DNA of 64,000 bases from Mycobacterium sp. (GCF_019247635.1 NZ_JAFBAR010000104.1:101777-165776), one strand, 5' to 3'. Positions 27,401 through 36,755 are shown, counted from the stretch's first letter. Notes: generated from the sequence alone by a model not told the origin. A program made the numbers and translations.

Positions 27401-28861
27401 ATGGCCGGGCGCGATCCCTCGGTCGCCGTCGTCGGAGCCGGCATGTCGGGGTTGTGCGTCGCAATTGCATTGCTGCGCAACGGCATCACCGACGTCACCA
27501 TTTACGAGAAGGCCGACGAGGTCGGCGGAACGTGGCGTGAGAATACTTATCCCGGCCTGTTCTGCGACATACCCTCGCGCGTCTACCAGTACACGTTCGC
27601 GACCAACCCCGACTGGACGCGCATGTTTTCGCCGGGCAGTGAGATCCAGGCCTACTTCCGGGGCATCGCGGACCGATTCGGGCTGCGGGAACGGATCCGG
27701 TTCGGCACCGAAATCGCCAGTGCGCGTTACGAGAACGGGCGTTGGGTGGTGCGCACGGACGCCGGTACCGAATCCACGGTCGACTTCTTGATCTCGGCCA
27801 CCGGCGTGCTGCACCATCCACGCATGCCGTCGATCGCCGGTCTGGACGACTTCGGCGGGACCGTATTTCATTCCGCTCGTTGGGATCACAGCGTCGCCCT
27901 CCCGGGGCGCCGCATCGCGATCATCGGCACCGGGTCGACGGGTGCGCAGCTGGTCTGCGGTCTGGTCGACGTGGCGAGCAAGGTGCTGCTGTTCCAACGC
28001 ACCGCGCAATGGGTGCTGAAGCTGCCGAATCCCCGCTACAGCAGGTTCACCAGCGCGACCCGCCGACGCGCTCCGTGGCTTGATCTGCTGGCCTACCGGG
28101 CATACAGCGCCGCCTACGACCTTTTCGCGGTGGGGCTCACCAAGCCCGGCTTGCGGCGAAAGATCATGGCAGCGCTGTGCCGCGCGAGCCTCTGGGAGGT
28201 GCGTGACCCGGAGCTGCGAGAAGCGCTGACTCCCGATTACACGCCAATGTGCAAGCGACTGGTGATGTCGGGCGGCTTCTACCGGGCGATGCAGCGCGAC
28301 GACGTCGAACTGGTCACCGCCGGAATCGACCACGTGGAAGCCCTGGGCATCGTCACCGTAGACGGCGTCCTACACGAGGCGGACGTCATCGTGCTGGCCA
28401 CCGGCTTCGACACGCATGCCTTCTTTCGGCCGATGCAACTCACCGGGCGGGACGGGATCGCCGCCGACGAGGTATGGCGCGACGGTCCGCGGGCCTACCA
28501 GACCGTCGCGATGCCCGGCTTTCCCAACTTCTTCATGATGCTGGGACCGCACAGCCCGGTTGGCAACCTCGCGCTCACCGCTGTCGCCGAATCGCAGGCC
28601 GACCACATTGTCGGATGGATACGGCGCTGGCGCCGCCAGGAATTCGACACCGTCGAGCCGACATCCTCGGCGACGGAGTCATTCAACTCCGAGCTGCGCG
28701 CCGCGATGCCGAACACGGTGTGGACCACTGGCTGCAACAGCTGGTACCTGGGCAAGGACGGGCTGCCCGAGGTGTGGCCGTTCACCCCCGCGGCGCATCG
28801 CGCGATGCTGGAACACCCGGACCCCGCGCAGTACGACCTGGCTATACTCGCCAGCACATGA
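27401..28861 (+). CDS. Flavin monooxygenase, Baeyer-Villiger type
   Basis: 486-residue FAD/NADPH monooxygenase. The FAD-binding GAGMSG lies at residues 12-17 and the NADPH-binding GTGSTG at 176-181. Between them is the Baeyer-Villiger fingerprint FxGxxxHxxxW as Phe151-Gly153-His157-Trp161. Relatives include mycobacterial EthA and MymA, which oxidise ketones and thioamide drugs. The ATG at 27401 gives MAGRDPSVAVVGAG. It begins the accessory redox cluster 4 bases after the SRPBCC gene. Confidence 0.88.
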   Translation: MAGRDPSVAVVGAGMSGLCVAIALLRNGITDVTIYEKADEVGGTWRENTYPGLFCDIPSRVYQYTFATNPDWTRMFSPGSEIQAYFRGIADRFGLRERIRFGTEIASARYENGRWVVRTDAGTESTVDFLISATGVLHHPRMPSIAGLDDFGGTVFHSARWDHSVALPGRRIAIIGTGSTGAQLVCGLVDVASKVLLFQRTAQWVLKLPNPRYSRFTSATRRRAPWLDLLAYRAYSAAYDLFAVGLTKPGLRRKIMAALCRASLWEVRDPELREALTPDYTPMCKRLVMSGGFYRAMQRDDVELVTAGIDHVEALGIVTVDGVLHEADVIVLATGFDTHAFFRPMQLTGRDGIAADEVWRDGPRAYQTVAMPGFPNFFMMLGPHSPVGNLALTAVAESQADHIVGWIRRWRRQEFDTVEPTSSATESFNSELRAAMPNTVWTTGCNSWYLGKDGLPEVWPFTPAAHRAMLEHPDPAQYDLAILAST

Positions 28862-28907
28862 TGTCTAGCGCTGTGACATATGAGGTGGTTTTGTAAAGGT
28901 GGCTGCG

Positions 28908-29825
28908 ATGTTCACCGTCGAGGACCGTGCGGCAGGTCCACGCTCGAAAGAATCCGGCGCGGCCGACCACGAACGTCTGGTGCTCGAGGCGCGTGACGTC
29001 AAGTTCGACTGGACAAAGCTGCCGTTTCACTACGTGCCCGAAGAGCCGATGGCCACCCACACCCTCAACGTCTTGCACCTGTTGCTGCCGGCCGGCGAGG
29101 AGTTCTTTGTCGAGGTGTTCAAAAATGCCCTGCCGCTGATCAAGGACGACCAACTGCGGTTGGACGTGCAGGGGTTCATCGGCCAGGAGGCGATGCATTC
29201 CCAGGCGCATTCCGGAGTGCTCGAGCACTTCGCCGCCGAGGGCATCGACGTGACGCCATTCACGGGCCAGGTCGGGTGGTTGTTCCAGAAGCTGCTGGGC
29301 GACCGGCCTCGGATGAGTACACGCCGACGGCGCAGTTGGCTGCTGGAGCAGGTTTCGTTCATCGCCGCGATCGAGCACTACACGGCGGTTTTGGGGGAGT
29401 GGATCCTGGACTCCCCGCAGCTTGACGTCGTCGGCACCGATCCGGTGATGCTGGACATGCTGCGGTGGCACGGCGCCGAAGAAGTTGAGCACAAGTCCGT
29501 GGCCTTTGACACCATGAAACATCTGCGGGCCGGGTACTTCCGGCAGGTGCGCGCTCAGTTGGCTGTTACGCCGGTGCTGCTGTTGTTGTGGATTCGGGGG
29601 GTGCGATTCATGTATTCCGTGGACCCGTACCTGCGGCCGGGAACCAAGCCGCGGTGGCGGGACTACATCAAGGCGGCCCGTCAGGGTTTGGTGCCCGGGC
29701 CGCTGCGCATGGCACGGGTGGTCGCCGGCTACTACAAACCGGGCTTTCACCCGTCACAGCTGGGCGGGCTTGGGGAGGCGGTCGACTACCTGGCCCGCTC
29801 ACCCGCGGCGCGTGCGGCGCACTGA
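28908..29825 (+). CDS. PF10118-family protein with ferritin-like di-iron ligand pattern
   Basis: 305 residues, of the family usually labelled predicted metal-dependent hydrolase (Rv2777c-like by context). Reading the helices gives Glu64/Glu65 (AGEEFF), Glu94-x-x-His97 (QEAMH), Glu156 (AAIEHY) and Glu192-x-x-His195 (EEVEH). This is the E, ExxH, E, ExxH order of ferritin-like di-iron carboxylate enzymes. A hydrophobic segment (VTPVLLLLWI) follows. I chose the ATG with an AAAGGTGG site 5 bases before it; a GTG at 28899 would add three residues. A ferredoxin-type reductase gene lies 1.8 kb downstream. Oxygenase or oxidase activity is inference. Confidence 0.8.
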   Translation: MFTVEDRAAGPRSKESGAADHERLVLEARDVKFDWTKLPFHYVPEEPMATHTLNVLHLLLPAGEEFFVEVFKNALPLIKDDQLRLDVQGFIGQEAMHSQAHSGVLEHFAAEGIDVTPFTGQVGWLFQKLLGDRPRMSTRRRRSWLLEQVSFIAAIEHYTAVLGEWILDSPQLDVVGTDPVMLDMLRWHGAEEVEHKSVAFDTMKHLRAGYFRQVRAQLAVTPVLLLLWIRGVRFMYSVDPYLRPGTKPRWRDYIKAARQGLVPGPLRMARVVAGYYKPGFHPSQLGGLGEAVDYLARSPAARAAH

Positions 29826-29828
29826 CCA

Positions 29829-31583
29829 ATGCCGGTCACCGCGTCGGACGGCGTCACACTGGCCGTCCACCACTACACCGAGGTCGAGCCGCAGCGTCCC
29901 ACCGTGCTGGCTATTCACGGCTGGCCCGACAACCACCATGTGTGGGACGGCGTAGCCCGAGAGCTGCTGGACCGGCGGTCCAACCGATACAACTTCGTGG
30001 CCTATGACGTCCGCGGTGCCGGCGAATCATCTTGTCCGGCAAGCCAATCCGGGTACCGATTCGACCAGCTGCTCTCCGACATCGGCGCGGTGATCGACAG
30101 CCTCGGGGTCGGTCCGGTCCACTTGCTGGCCCACGACTGGGGCTCGATTCAGGCCTGGCCCGCGGTCGCCGACGACTCGATGGCGGGCAAGATCGCGTCG
30201 TTCACGTCGATCTCCGGCCCGGACCTGCGGTACGCGGGCACGTTCCTGCGCTCGGCCCGCACTCCGCGCGCCGTGGCCGACGTTGTCAAACAGCTTGTGG
30301 GGTCGGGGTATATCGGTTTCTTTCTGTGCCCGGGGCTTCCGGAACTGGCATTTCGCTCCGGACTGGGCGTCAAAGTCCTCCGCGCCGCTGAGCGTATCGG
30401 CCGAACCAGCACCCGCAGTCAACGCGGCGCGGTGCCCCGCTCGATCGGGGACTACGTCAACGGCCTCAACCTGTACCGGGCGAACATGCCCGCGCCGATT
30501 CTGTCACCCGGCTCGCCGCTGCCCCAGATCAATGTGCCGACCCAGGTGCTGGTCCCACGCAAAGACAGGTTCGTCACGCCCGCGCTGCAGCGCTTTACCG
30601 GCGCAATTCCACAGGGCGGCAGGGTGATTACGGTCGAGGGTGGGCACTGGATGGTGACCTCGCGTCCCGATGTTGTCGCCCGGTTGACCGCCGAATGGGT
30701 CGACCAGGTCACCGCCGGCGACGTCGCTCCCGGACCGTCGGTTGTGCGCGGCGGACCACGCCAGGTGGCGGGAAAACTCGCGCTGGTGACGGGGGCGGGG
30801 GCCGGTATCGGCCGGGCCACCGCCCTGGAACTGGCGCGGCAGGGCGCCCGCAAGGTGGTGATCGTCGATCGTGACTTGGCCGCGGCGGAGGAAACTGTGG
30901 ATGCGGTGCGCGCGACGGGTGTCGAGGCGGCGGCGTACAAGGCGGATGTCAGCGACGAGCAAACGATGAACGACCTTGCCGCACACGTATTCAACGACCA
31001 TGGCGTGGTTGACATCCTGGTGAACAACGCCGGCATTGGGATGGCGGGTCGGTTCCTGGAGACCACGTCGGCGCACTGGGACGACATCATGGGCGTCAAC
31101 GTCCGGGGTGTGATCAGCGGCAGCAGGGCATTCGGAGCGCAGATGGTCGAGCGCGGCGAGGGGGGAACCATCATCAACGTTTCGTCGGCGTCGGCGTTCC
31201 TGCCGTCGAAGTCGATGGTCGCCTATTCCACTACGAAGGCCGCTGTACTGGCATTCAGCGAATCGCTGCGCGCCGACCTAGCCGACGAAGGCATCACCGT
31301 GACGGCCGTTTGCCCCGGTTTCGTCAACACCAACATCGCCAAAAGTACTGTCTACGCAGGCCTGTCGGCCGAGCAGCAGGAGCGGGCCCGGCAGCAGGCC
31401 GACGCGTCGTACCGACGGCGCAACTACACACCGGAGGCCACCGCCAAGGCGATCGTCAAGGCCGTCAGGACCGGCCCACCGGTGTTGCCCATCGCCGCGG
31501 AGTCCAGACTCGGCTACGCGATGCGCCGGATCAGCCCCTCGGCGATCCGGCTGCTAGCGCGATTCGACATCCGGCCGAAGTAG
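29829..31583 (+). CDS. EphD-like fusion of alpha/beta epoxide hydrolase and short-chain dehydrogenase
   Basis: 584 residues with two enzymes. Residues 1-300 form an alpha/beta hydrolase with HGWP (30-33), nucleophile Asp103 (HDWGS) and catalytic His273 (GGHW). Residues 315-584 form an SDR with TGAGAGIG (321-328), NNAG (399-402), a catalytic Ser near 453 and Tyr466-x3-Lys470. This matches the layout of M. tuberculosis EphD (Rv2214c), reported to act on epoxy mycolic acids, so a lipid epoxide to diol to ketone route is plausible. It starts 3 bases after the PF10118 gene. Confidence 0.88.
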   Translation: MPVTASDGVTLAVHHYTEVEPQRPTVLAIHGWPDNHHVWDGVARELLDRRSNRYNFVAYDVRGAGESSCPASQSGYRFDQLLSDIGAVIDSLGVGPVHLLAHDWGSIQAWPAVADDSMAGKIASFTSISGPDLRYAGTFLRSARTPRAVADVVKQLVGSGYIGFFLCPGLPELAFRSGLGVKVLRAAERIGRTSTRSQRGAVPRSIGDYVNGLNLYRANMPAPILSPGSPLPQINVPTQVLVPRKDRFVTPALQRFTGAIPQGGRVITVEGGHWMVTSRPDVVARLTAEWVDQVTAGDVAPGPSVVRGGPRQVAGKLALVTGAGAGIGRATALELARQGARKVVIVDRDLAAAEETVDAVRATGVEAAAYKADVSDEQTMNDLAAHVFNDHGVVDILVNNAGIGMAGRFLETTSAHWDDIMGVNVRGVISGSRAFGAQMVERGEGGTIINVSSASAFLPSKSMVAYSTTKAAVLAFSESLRADLADEGITVTAVCPGFVNTNIAKSTVYAGLSAEQQERARQQADASYRRRNYTPEATAKAIVKAVRTGPPVLPIAAESRLGYAMRRISPSAIRLLARFDIRPK

Positions 31584-31593
31584 GTATTGCGCT

Positions 31594-32670
31594 GTGTCAC
31601 AAAGTATCTGGACCAGCAGGCCCCCTGACCTGTACGGGCGCCGTGACCGCGACCGGTTCCTGACCGCGTTATGGGGCGTTCGCGCGCTGTTCGAGGGATT
31701 CGGCTCGGTCTCGCGCTGGACGCCGGCGCGGGTGAGTGCGGTGCGACGAACGCACCGCGCGACCATCACCAAGCGCGAACTCGTCGCGCCCGACGTGGTC
31801 GCGCTGACACTGGCCGACCCCGACGGTGGCCTGCTCCCGTCCTGGACGCCCGGCGGGCACATCGACGTGCAACTGCCCTCCGGCCGGCGCCGGCAGTACT
31901 CGCTGTCCGGTCCGCCTGGACGGCGCACGGACTACCGCATCGCCATCCGCAGGATCGCCGACGGTGGCGGCGGTTCGATCGAGATGCATGAGGCTTTCGA
32001 CGTCGGTGACACCTTGCTGTTCGAGGGTCCGCGCAACGCGTTCTATCTGGGCACCGCCGAGCGGGACGTGCTGTTCGTGATCGGCGGTATCGGTGTGACG
32101 CCCATTCTGCCGATGATGCGGGTGGCCCAGCAGCGCGGAATGGATTGGCGTGCAATCTATGCGGGCCGCAGCCGCGAATACATGCCATTCCTGGACGAGT
32201 TGGTGTCGCTGGCACCGGACCGGGTGACGGTATGGGCCGACGACGAGCACGGCCGGTGCGCCGCTGTGGACGAGCTGCTGGCCGGGACGGGTCCGACGAC
32301 GGCGGTCTATGTGTGCGGACCGAGTGCGATGCTGGACGCCGTCCGCATGGCCCGGAACGAATACGCCGATGCGCCACTGCATTACGAGCGATTCAGCCCG
32401 CCGCCGGTGGTCGACGGAGCGCAGTTCGAACTGGAGCTCGCGCGATCGAAGCGGGTGCTCAATGTGCCGGCGAACCGGTCGGCGCTGGACGTCATGCTCG
32501 ACGGGGATCCGACCACGGCCCACTCCTGCCAGCAGGGTTTCTGCGGCACTTGCAAGGTCAAAGTGCTTGCTGGACAGGTTGATCGGCGCGGCCGCGCGGC
32601 CGAGGGCGGTGACGAGATGCTGGTGTGCGTGTCGCGGGCGAAATCCGGCCGGTTGGTCATCGACGCCTGA
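31594..32670 (+). CDS. Phthalate dioxygenase reductase-type oxidoreductase (flavin, NAD, 2Fe-2S)
   Basis: 358-residue electron-transfer protein (Rv2776c-like). Order of domains: flavin-binding barrel with Arg100-Gln-Tyr102-Ser103, an NAD(P)-binding domain (VIGGIGVTPILPM), and a C-terminal plant-type 2Fe-2S cluster with Cys312-x4-Cys317-x2-Cys320 and Cys345. The start is GTG, 10 bases after the EphD-like gene. It could feed the upstream di-iron-like protein, the Rieske oxygenase at 34563, or both. It ends one base before the convergent epoxide hydrolase stop. Confidence 0.87.
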   Translation: MSQSIWTSRPPDLYGRRDRDRFLTALWGVRALFEGFGSVSRWTPARVSAVRRTHRATITKRELVAPDVVALTLADPDGGLLPSWTPGGHIDVQLPSGRRRQYSLSGPPGRRTDYRIAIRRIADGGGGSIEMHEAFDVGDTLLFEGPRNAFYLGTAERDVLFVIGGIGVTPILPMMRVAQQRGMDWRAIYAGRSREYMPFLDELVSLAPDRVTVWADDEHGRCAAVDELLAGTGPTTAVYVCGPSAMLDAVRMARNEYADAPLHYERFSPPPVVDGAQFELELARSKRVLNVPANRSALDVMLDGDPTTAHSCQQGFCGTCKVKVLAGQVDRRGRAAEGGDEMLVCVSRAKSGRLVIDA

Positions 32671-33813
32671 CTAGAACACCTTTTCCTCGAGCAGGACGTC
32701 GGCGAAGGCCGCCAAATCGGCGGCGAAAGCGGTGGGTTGTTCGAATGCGGCGAAGTGGCCGCCGCGTTGCTGAATCGCGTAGTGAACCAGGTTGTACTGG
32801 GCGGCCGCCCACGCGCGCGGTGTCTGCAGAAGCTCGTAGGGATAGACCGCGTAGCCGGTGGGGACATCGACACGACCGGTCCATCCGCTGAGTGGCCCCG
32901 TGCCCGCCCGCGCGGATTCGCAGTAGAGTCGCGCCGCCGAGGTCGCCGTGCCGGTCAGCCAGTAGAACATCAGGTTGTCGATGAGCCGGTCGGTGCTGAT
33001 GGGCATGCCGTCTCTGATATCGCACCAGGCGTGAAACTTCTCGAGTATCCATCCGGCCAGGCCCAGCGGCGAGTCGTCCAGCCCGTAGCCCAGCGAATGT
33101 GGCCGCGTTGCTTGCACTTCCATGTACGCCGTGCCGTCTGCAATTCGCTCGGCGCTGGCGGCGATGCCGGCGAGTTCCGACTCGGTGATGTTGGCCAATA
33201 GTTCGGGGTCGTTCTGGTCGGGCGACGCGAACAGCATGTTGGTGTGGATAGCGGCCACGGTATCCGCGTGGTGCTGTCCCAGGTAACGGGTGACGAGGGC
33301 ACCCCAGTCACCGCCTTGGGCGACGTAACGCTGGTAGCCGAGCTGTGCCATCACGTCGGCCACCGCCGCGGCGACACGGGCGACGTCGACACCGCGCTCA
33401 CGCGTCGGGCCCGAGAAGCCATAGCCGGGCATGGACACCAGGACGACGTGGAATCGCTTGCGCAGCAACGGCAGCGCGTCCAAGAACTCGACGATGGAGC
33501 CCGGCCAGCCGTGCGTGACGACCAGGGGGATCGCCCGCGGGTCGTCGGACTTTGCGTGCAGGAAGTGCACGCGCTGCCCCGCAGCCTCGGTGAGGAAAGA
33601 TCCGATCGCATTGACCTCGGCCTCGAGGGCACGCCAGTCGTAGCGATTCACCCAATGATCGACCACGCTGCGCAGGAACAACTGGTCCGTGCCGTAGTCC
33701 CACGCCGCATCAGCGATTTCGCTCGGCCACCGGGCGTTGCCGAGCCGTTGACGAAGGTTGCTGATTTGAACTTCGGCCACTTCGAGAACGAAAGGTTCGA
33801 TTGTTCCGGTCAC
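32671..33813 (-). CDS. Epoxide hydrolase with EHN N-terminal domain
   Basis: 380-residue alpha/beta hydrolase of the microsomal/juvenile-hormone type. The N-terminal EHN cap runs over about residues 1-90, then HGWPGS (101-106), nucleophile Asp169 in GGDWGA and catalytic His353 in GGHFAAFEQP. No signal or anchor is visible, so it is a soluble bacterial form. It opens an epoxide to a diol. The start overlaps the tetR stop by 4 bases, so the regulator is made from the same message. Confidence 0.9.
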   Translation of the reverse strand: MTGTIEPFVLEVAEVQISNLRQRLGNARWPSEIADAAWDYGTDQLFLRSVVDHWVNRYDWRALEAEVNAIGSFLTEAAGQRVHFLHAKSDDPRAIPLVVTHGWPGSIVEFLDALPLLRKRFHVVLVSMPGYGFSGPTRERGVDVARVAAAVADVMAQLGYQRYVAQGGDWGALVTRYLGQHHADTVAAIHTNMLFASPDQNDPELLANITESELAGIAASAERIADGTAYMEVQATRPHSLGYGLDDSPLGLAGWILEKFHAWCDIRDGMPISTDRLIDNLMFYWLTGTATSAARLYCESARAGTGPLSGWTGRVDVPTGYAVYPYELLQTPRAWAAAQYNLVHYAIQQRGGHFAAFEQPTAFAADLAAFADVLLEEKVF

Positions 33814-34478
33814 TTTCGCCGCCGTGAACTTTCGAGATATGCCACCAGGGCGTTGGTCAGGGCGCGGCGGGCCATGTCGAGGTCGCTGTAAGAGCCCAGT
33901 TGGCGCTCCGAGACCAGCCCGCGCATTGCGCCCGGAATCAGCGCGGCCACCTCACGTACCCGCTTCGGGTCGACGTCGAGGCCGGCGAAGGCGCTCTCGC
34001 AGGTCTGCAGCCAGCTCTTGCCCCACGAGAACAGTTCGGCGGCGGTGCGTGGATAGAGCCGTTCGAGTTCCTGGGGGTCGCGCGGCAGCGCGGCCCGCAG
34101 GTTTTCGACCGCGCGTGAATCGGCCGACGCCAAGCCACGATAGAGGGTTTCGATGATGACGCCGACACGCTCCTGCAGGGGCGCGTCCGGTCGAACAGGA
34201 GTCGACAGCGTCGAGAACGTCGCTTCGCGGCGTTGCGCCGTACGGTGCAGCACCGCGGCCCAGAATCCGTCGGTGTCGCCGAACTGGTATTGCACCGCGC
34301 CCCAGGTCGCGCCGCTGTCTTTGGCAATCCGGTTGGCCGACACCGAGCCCGGCGCGCCCGACGCCAGCGACTTGAGGGCCGCCTCGAGCATGCTCTCGCG
34401 AGTCGCGTTGCCGCGCCGGTTGGGACGCCGGTCGGTACGGGGTCCCACGATGCCGGCTGCACTGGCCCGCGCTGTCAT
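33810..34478 (-). CDS. TetR-family transcriptional regulator
   Basis: 222 residues. The N-terminal helix-turn-helix (about residues 25-70: ATRESMLEAALKSLA, then VSANRIAKDSGATWGAVQYQF) and a ligand domain with the FWAAVLHRT helix are typical. The ATG at 34478 was picked because the much longer open frame upstream is only antisense to the Rieske gene. It is divergent from that gene and co-translated with the epoxide hydrolase, so it probably represses both directions in response to a lipid or aromatic ligand. Confidence 0.85.
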   Translation of the reverse strand: MTARASAAGIVGPRTDRRPNRRGNATRESMLEAALKSLASGAPGSVSANRIAKDSGATWGAVQYQFGDTDGFWAAVLHRTAQRREATFSTLSTPVRPDAPLQERVGVIIETLYRGLASADSRAVENLRAALPRDPQELERLYPRTAAELFSWGKSWLQTCESAFAGLDVDPKRVREVAALIPGAMRGLVSERQLGSYSDLDMARRALTNALVAYLESSRRRK

Positions 34479-34562
34479 CTTGTGGATCCTATGGTCTCGA
34501 CTAGCTTTTTCATAGAGGGTACTGTGATTATCCGTACGAACCCGCCGAGGAGGACAGCGCAG
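34479..34562. promoter_or_regulatory. Divergent promoter region, TetR regulator and Rieske oxygenase
   Basis: 84 bases. A strong GAGGAGGA ribosome site precedes the plus-strand ATG. GTCTCGAC at 34494-34501 is a small palindrome flanked by CTA and TAG, and could be part of the TetR operator. No strict -10 could be fixed. Confidence 0.35.
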
Positions 34563-35588
34563 ATGGTCAAGCCGCCATTGTCGATGAAGCCCACCGGGTG
34601 GTTCCAGGTGGCCTGGTCCGACGAGATCGGCGTCGGTGACGTGCACTCGATGAAGTACTTCGATCAGGAGATGGTCGCCTGGCGCGCCGAGTCCGGGCAG
34701 CTCACCGTCATGAACGCCTACTGCGAACACCTCGGGGCGCACCTGGGTTACGGCGGCAAAGTCGTCGGCGAGGTGTTGCAGTGCCCGTTCCACGGGTGGC
34801 AGTGGAGCCAAGAGGGCCGCAACGTCTGCATCCCCTACCAAGCCCGCCCCAACCGTGGCCGGCGCATCCAGACACACCCCGTCGTCGAGCGCAACGAGTC
34901 GGTCTACATCTGGCATGACGCCGAGGGACGCGAGCCGTACTTCGACGCGCCGGACGTGTTCGCCAGCTTCGAAGACGGCCGCACCGCCGCAGACTACTAC
35001 CCACAGCAGCGGCTGTACGAGCCGAGCCTGGAAATGCACCCACAGTACGTGCTCGAAAACGGCGTGGATTTCGCGCATTTCAAGTTCGTGCACAACACCC
35101 CGATCGTGCCGGTCTTCACCCGCCACGACTTCGCCAAGCCGGTGTCCTACGTCGACTTCACCATCACCTTCGAGGGTGACGACGGGCAGAGGATCGAGGA
35201 CGTCAACAGCGGCGTGGAGGCGATCAATGGTGGTCTGGGAATCGCGGTGACCCGAAGCTGGGGCATGGTAGACAACCGCACCGTTTCCGCGGTCACCCCG
35301 GTCGACGACGCCACCTCCGACGTCCGGTTCATGGTCTACATCGGCCGCAAGCCGTCCAGGGATCCCGTCCGGGCGGAGACCAAGGCGCACGAATTCGGAC
35401 AGGAAGTGATCCGGCAGTTCGAGCAGGACATCTACATCTGGCAACACCAGCGCTACTCGGATCCCCCCGCACTGGCCACCGACGAATACCAGGGGTTCAC
35501 CGCAATTCGCAAGTGGGCCAAGCAGTTTTATCCCGACGGCATTGGCGGCAGCGCCGCCGAGGTCTACGCAGCAGCTCAGAAAGGCTGA
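34563..35588 (+). CDS. Rieske non-heme iron oxygenase, KshA-like
   Basis: 341-residue terminal oxygenase. The Rieske 2Fe-2S ligands are Cys54-x-His56 and Cys74-x2-His77. The mononuclear iron site is His172 and His177, with Asp169 nearby (GVDFAHFKFVH) and Asp289 (FEQD) as the likely third ligand. The closest group I recognise is 3-ketosteroid 9alpha-hydroxylase KshA, so a steroid or other polycyclic substrate is possible, not shown. It needs a flavin/2Fe-2S reductase; the one at 31594 is the nearest candidate. Confidence 0.87.
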   Translation: MVKPPLSMKPTGWFQVAWSDEIGVGDVHSMKYFDQEMVAWRAESGQLTVMNAYCEHLGAHLGYGGKVVGEVLQCPFHGWQWSQEGRNVCIPYQARPNRGRRIQTHPVVERNESVYIWHDAEGREPYFDAPDVFASFEDGRTAADYYPQQRLYEPSLEMHPQYVLENGVDFAHFKFVHNTPIVPVFTRHDFAKPVSYVDFTITFEGDDGQRIEDVNSGVEAINGGLGIAVTRSWGMVDNRTVSAVTPVDDATSDVRFMVYIGRKPSRDPVRAETKAHEFGQEVIRQFEQDIYIWQHQRYSDPPALATDEYQGFTAIRKWAKQFYPDGIGGSAAEVYAAAQKG

Positions 35589-35594
35589 ACCCGA

Positions 35595-36674
35595 ATGAAT
35601 GCACCGATCCGAGTCTTCCAGGTCGCCACCGGCAACGTCGGTTCGGAGATGATCAAGCGGCTGCAGACGCAGCCGGACCTTGAACTCGTTGGGGTGCACT
35701 GCTATTCGCCGGAGAAGGTGGGCACCGACGTCGGCGAGCTGGCCGGGATCGAGCCGGTCGGTGTCAAAGCCACGGGCAGCGTTGCCGAAATCATCGCGGC
35801 CAAACCGGATGTGTTGACGTTCCACGGAGTGTTTCCGGACGAGGACCTCTACGTCAAAGTGCTCGAGGCCGGCATCAATATCGTGACGACCGCGGACTGG
35901 ATCACGGGGTGGCACCGGGACAAGAACCACCCCCACCCGTCGGGCAAGCCGGTGACTCAGCTGTTGGGTGAGGCGTGCGAGAAGGGTGGCGCCACGTTTT
36001 ATGGCACCGGGATGAACCCGGGGGTGAATCAGATTCTCGGCGTGGTGTGTTCGGCCGACGTCGCCGAGATCGAGAACGTCACCACCATCGAGTCGGTGGA
36101 CGTGTCATGTCATCACTCCAAGGACACCTGGATCGAGGTCGGCTATGGCCTGCCCGTGGATGATCCGGAGATTCCGTCGAAGCTGGAAAAGTACACGCGG
36201 GTGTTCGCCGACAGCGTGCTGATGATGGCGGACTGCTTCGACTTGCCGCTCGACGAGGTGAAGTTCAGCTACGAGCTGGGCGCGTGCACCAAGGACGTCG
36301 ACCTGGGTTGGTACACGCTGCCCAAGGGCTCGCTGGGCGGCAATTACATCAAGTACCAGGGCATGGTCGACGGGGTGCCGCGGGTCGAAACGCACCTGGA
36401 ATGGCAGATGACCCCACACACCGACCCGAACTGGGATATCAAGGGCTGCTACATCACTCAGATCAAGGGCGATCCGTGCATCTACAACAAGCACATGATC
36501 TTCCCGAAACCCGGTGTGGATCTGTCCAACCCGGACAACTTCGCATCCATCGGCATGACCGTTACCGGCATGCCGGCCCTCAACGCGATCAAGTCCGTCG
36601 TCGCCGCACCCGCCGGCCTGATCACCAGCGCTGACCTCCCGCTGCGCGGCTTCGCCGGGCGGTTCAAGAAGTAG
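35595..36674 (+). CDS. NAD(P)-binding dehydrogenase of the dihydrodipicolinate reductase-like type
   Basis: 359 residues. The N-terminal Rossmann fold (RVFQVATGNVGSEMIKRL, GxxGNVG variant) is followed by the segment NPGVNQILG and a long C-terminal domain. Mycobacteria carry several such paralogues annotated as dihydrodipicolinate reductase-like; true DapB is encoded at 40187, so this is not the lysine enzyme. It begins 6 bases after the Rieske gene, so it probably oxidises the hydroxylated product. Confidence 0.8.
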   Translation: MNAPIRVFQVATGNVGSEMIKRLQTQPDLELVGVHCYSPEKVGTDVGELAGIEPVGVKATGSVAEIIAAKPDVLTFHGVFPDEDLYVKVLEAGINIVTTADWITGWHRDKNHPHPSGKPVTQLLGEACEKGGATFYGTGMNPGVNQILGVVCSADVAEIENVTTIESVDVSCHHSKDTWIEVGYGLPVDDPEIPSKLEKYTRVFADSVLMMADCFDLPLDEVKFSYELGACTKDVDLGWYTLPKGSLGGNYIKYQGMVDGVPRVETHLEWQMTPHTDPNWDIKGCYITQIKGDPCIYNKHMIFPKPGVDLSNPDNFASIGMTVTGMPALNAIKSVVAAPAGLITSADLPLRGFAGRFKK

Positions 36675-36755
36675 GCGCGGGTCGCCCCGGGCCGTCGTCG
36701 TTGTTGAGCAACCGTTCTGGGGTGGTGATAGTCGTTGGTACTCGGCCGCCGCCTG

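Noticed and set aside
34479..35936. Minus-strand extension of the TetR frame to 708 codons
   Set aside because: The extra part is antisense to the Rieske oxygenase gene; the TetR fold begins at the ATG at 34478.
35595..36674. Second dapB for lysine synthesis
   Set aside because: The protein is over 100 residues longer than DapB, lacks the [11 protein letters not shown] catalytic block and sits behind a Rieske oxygenase.
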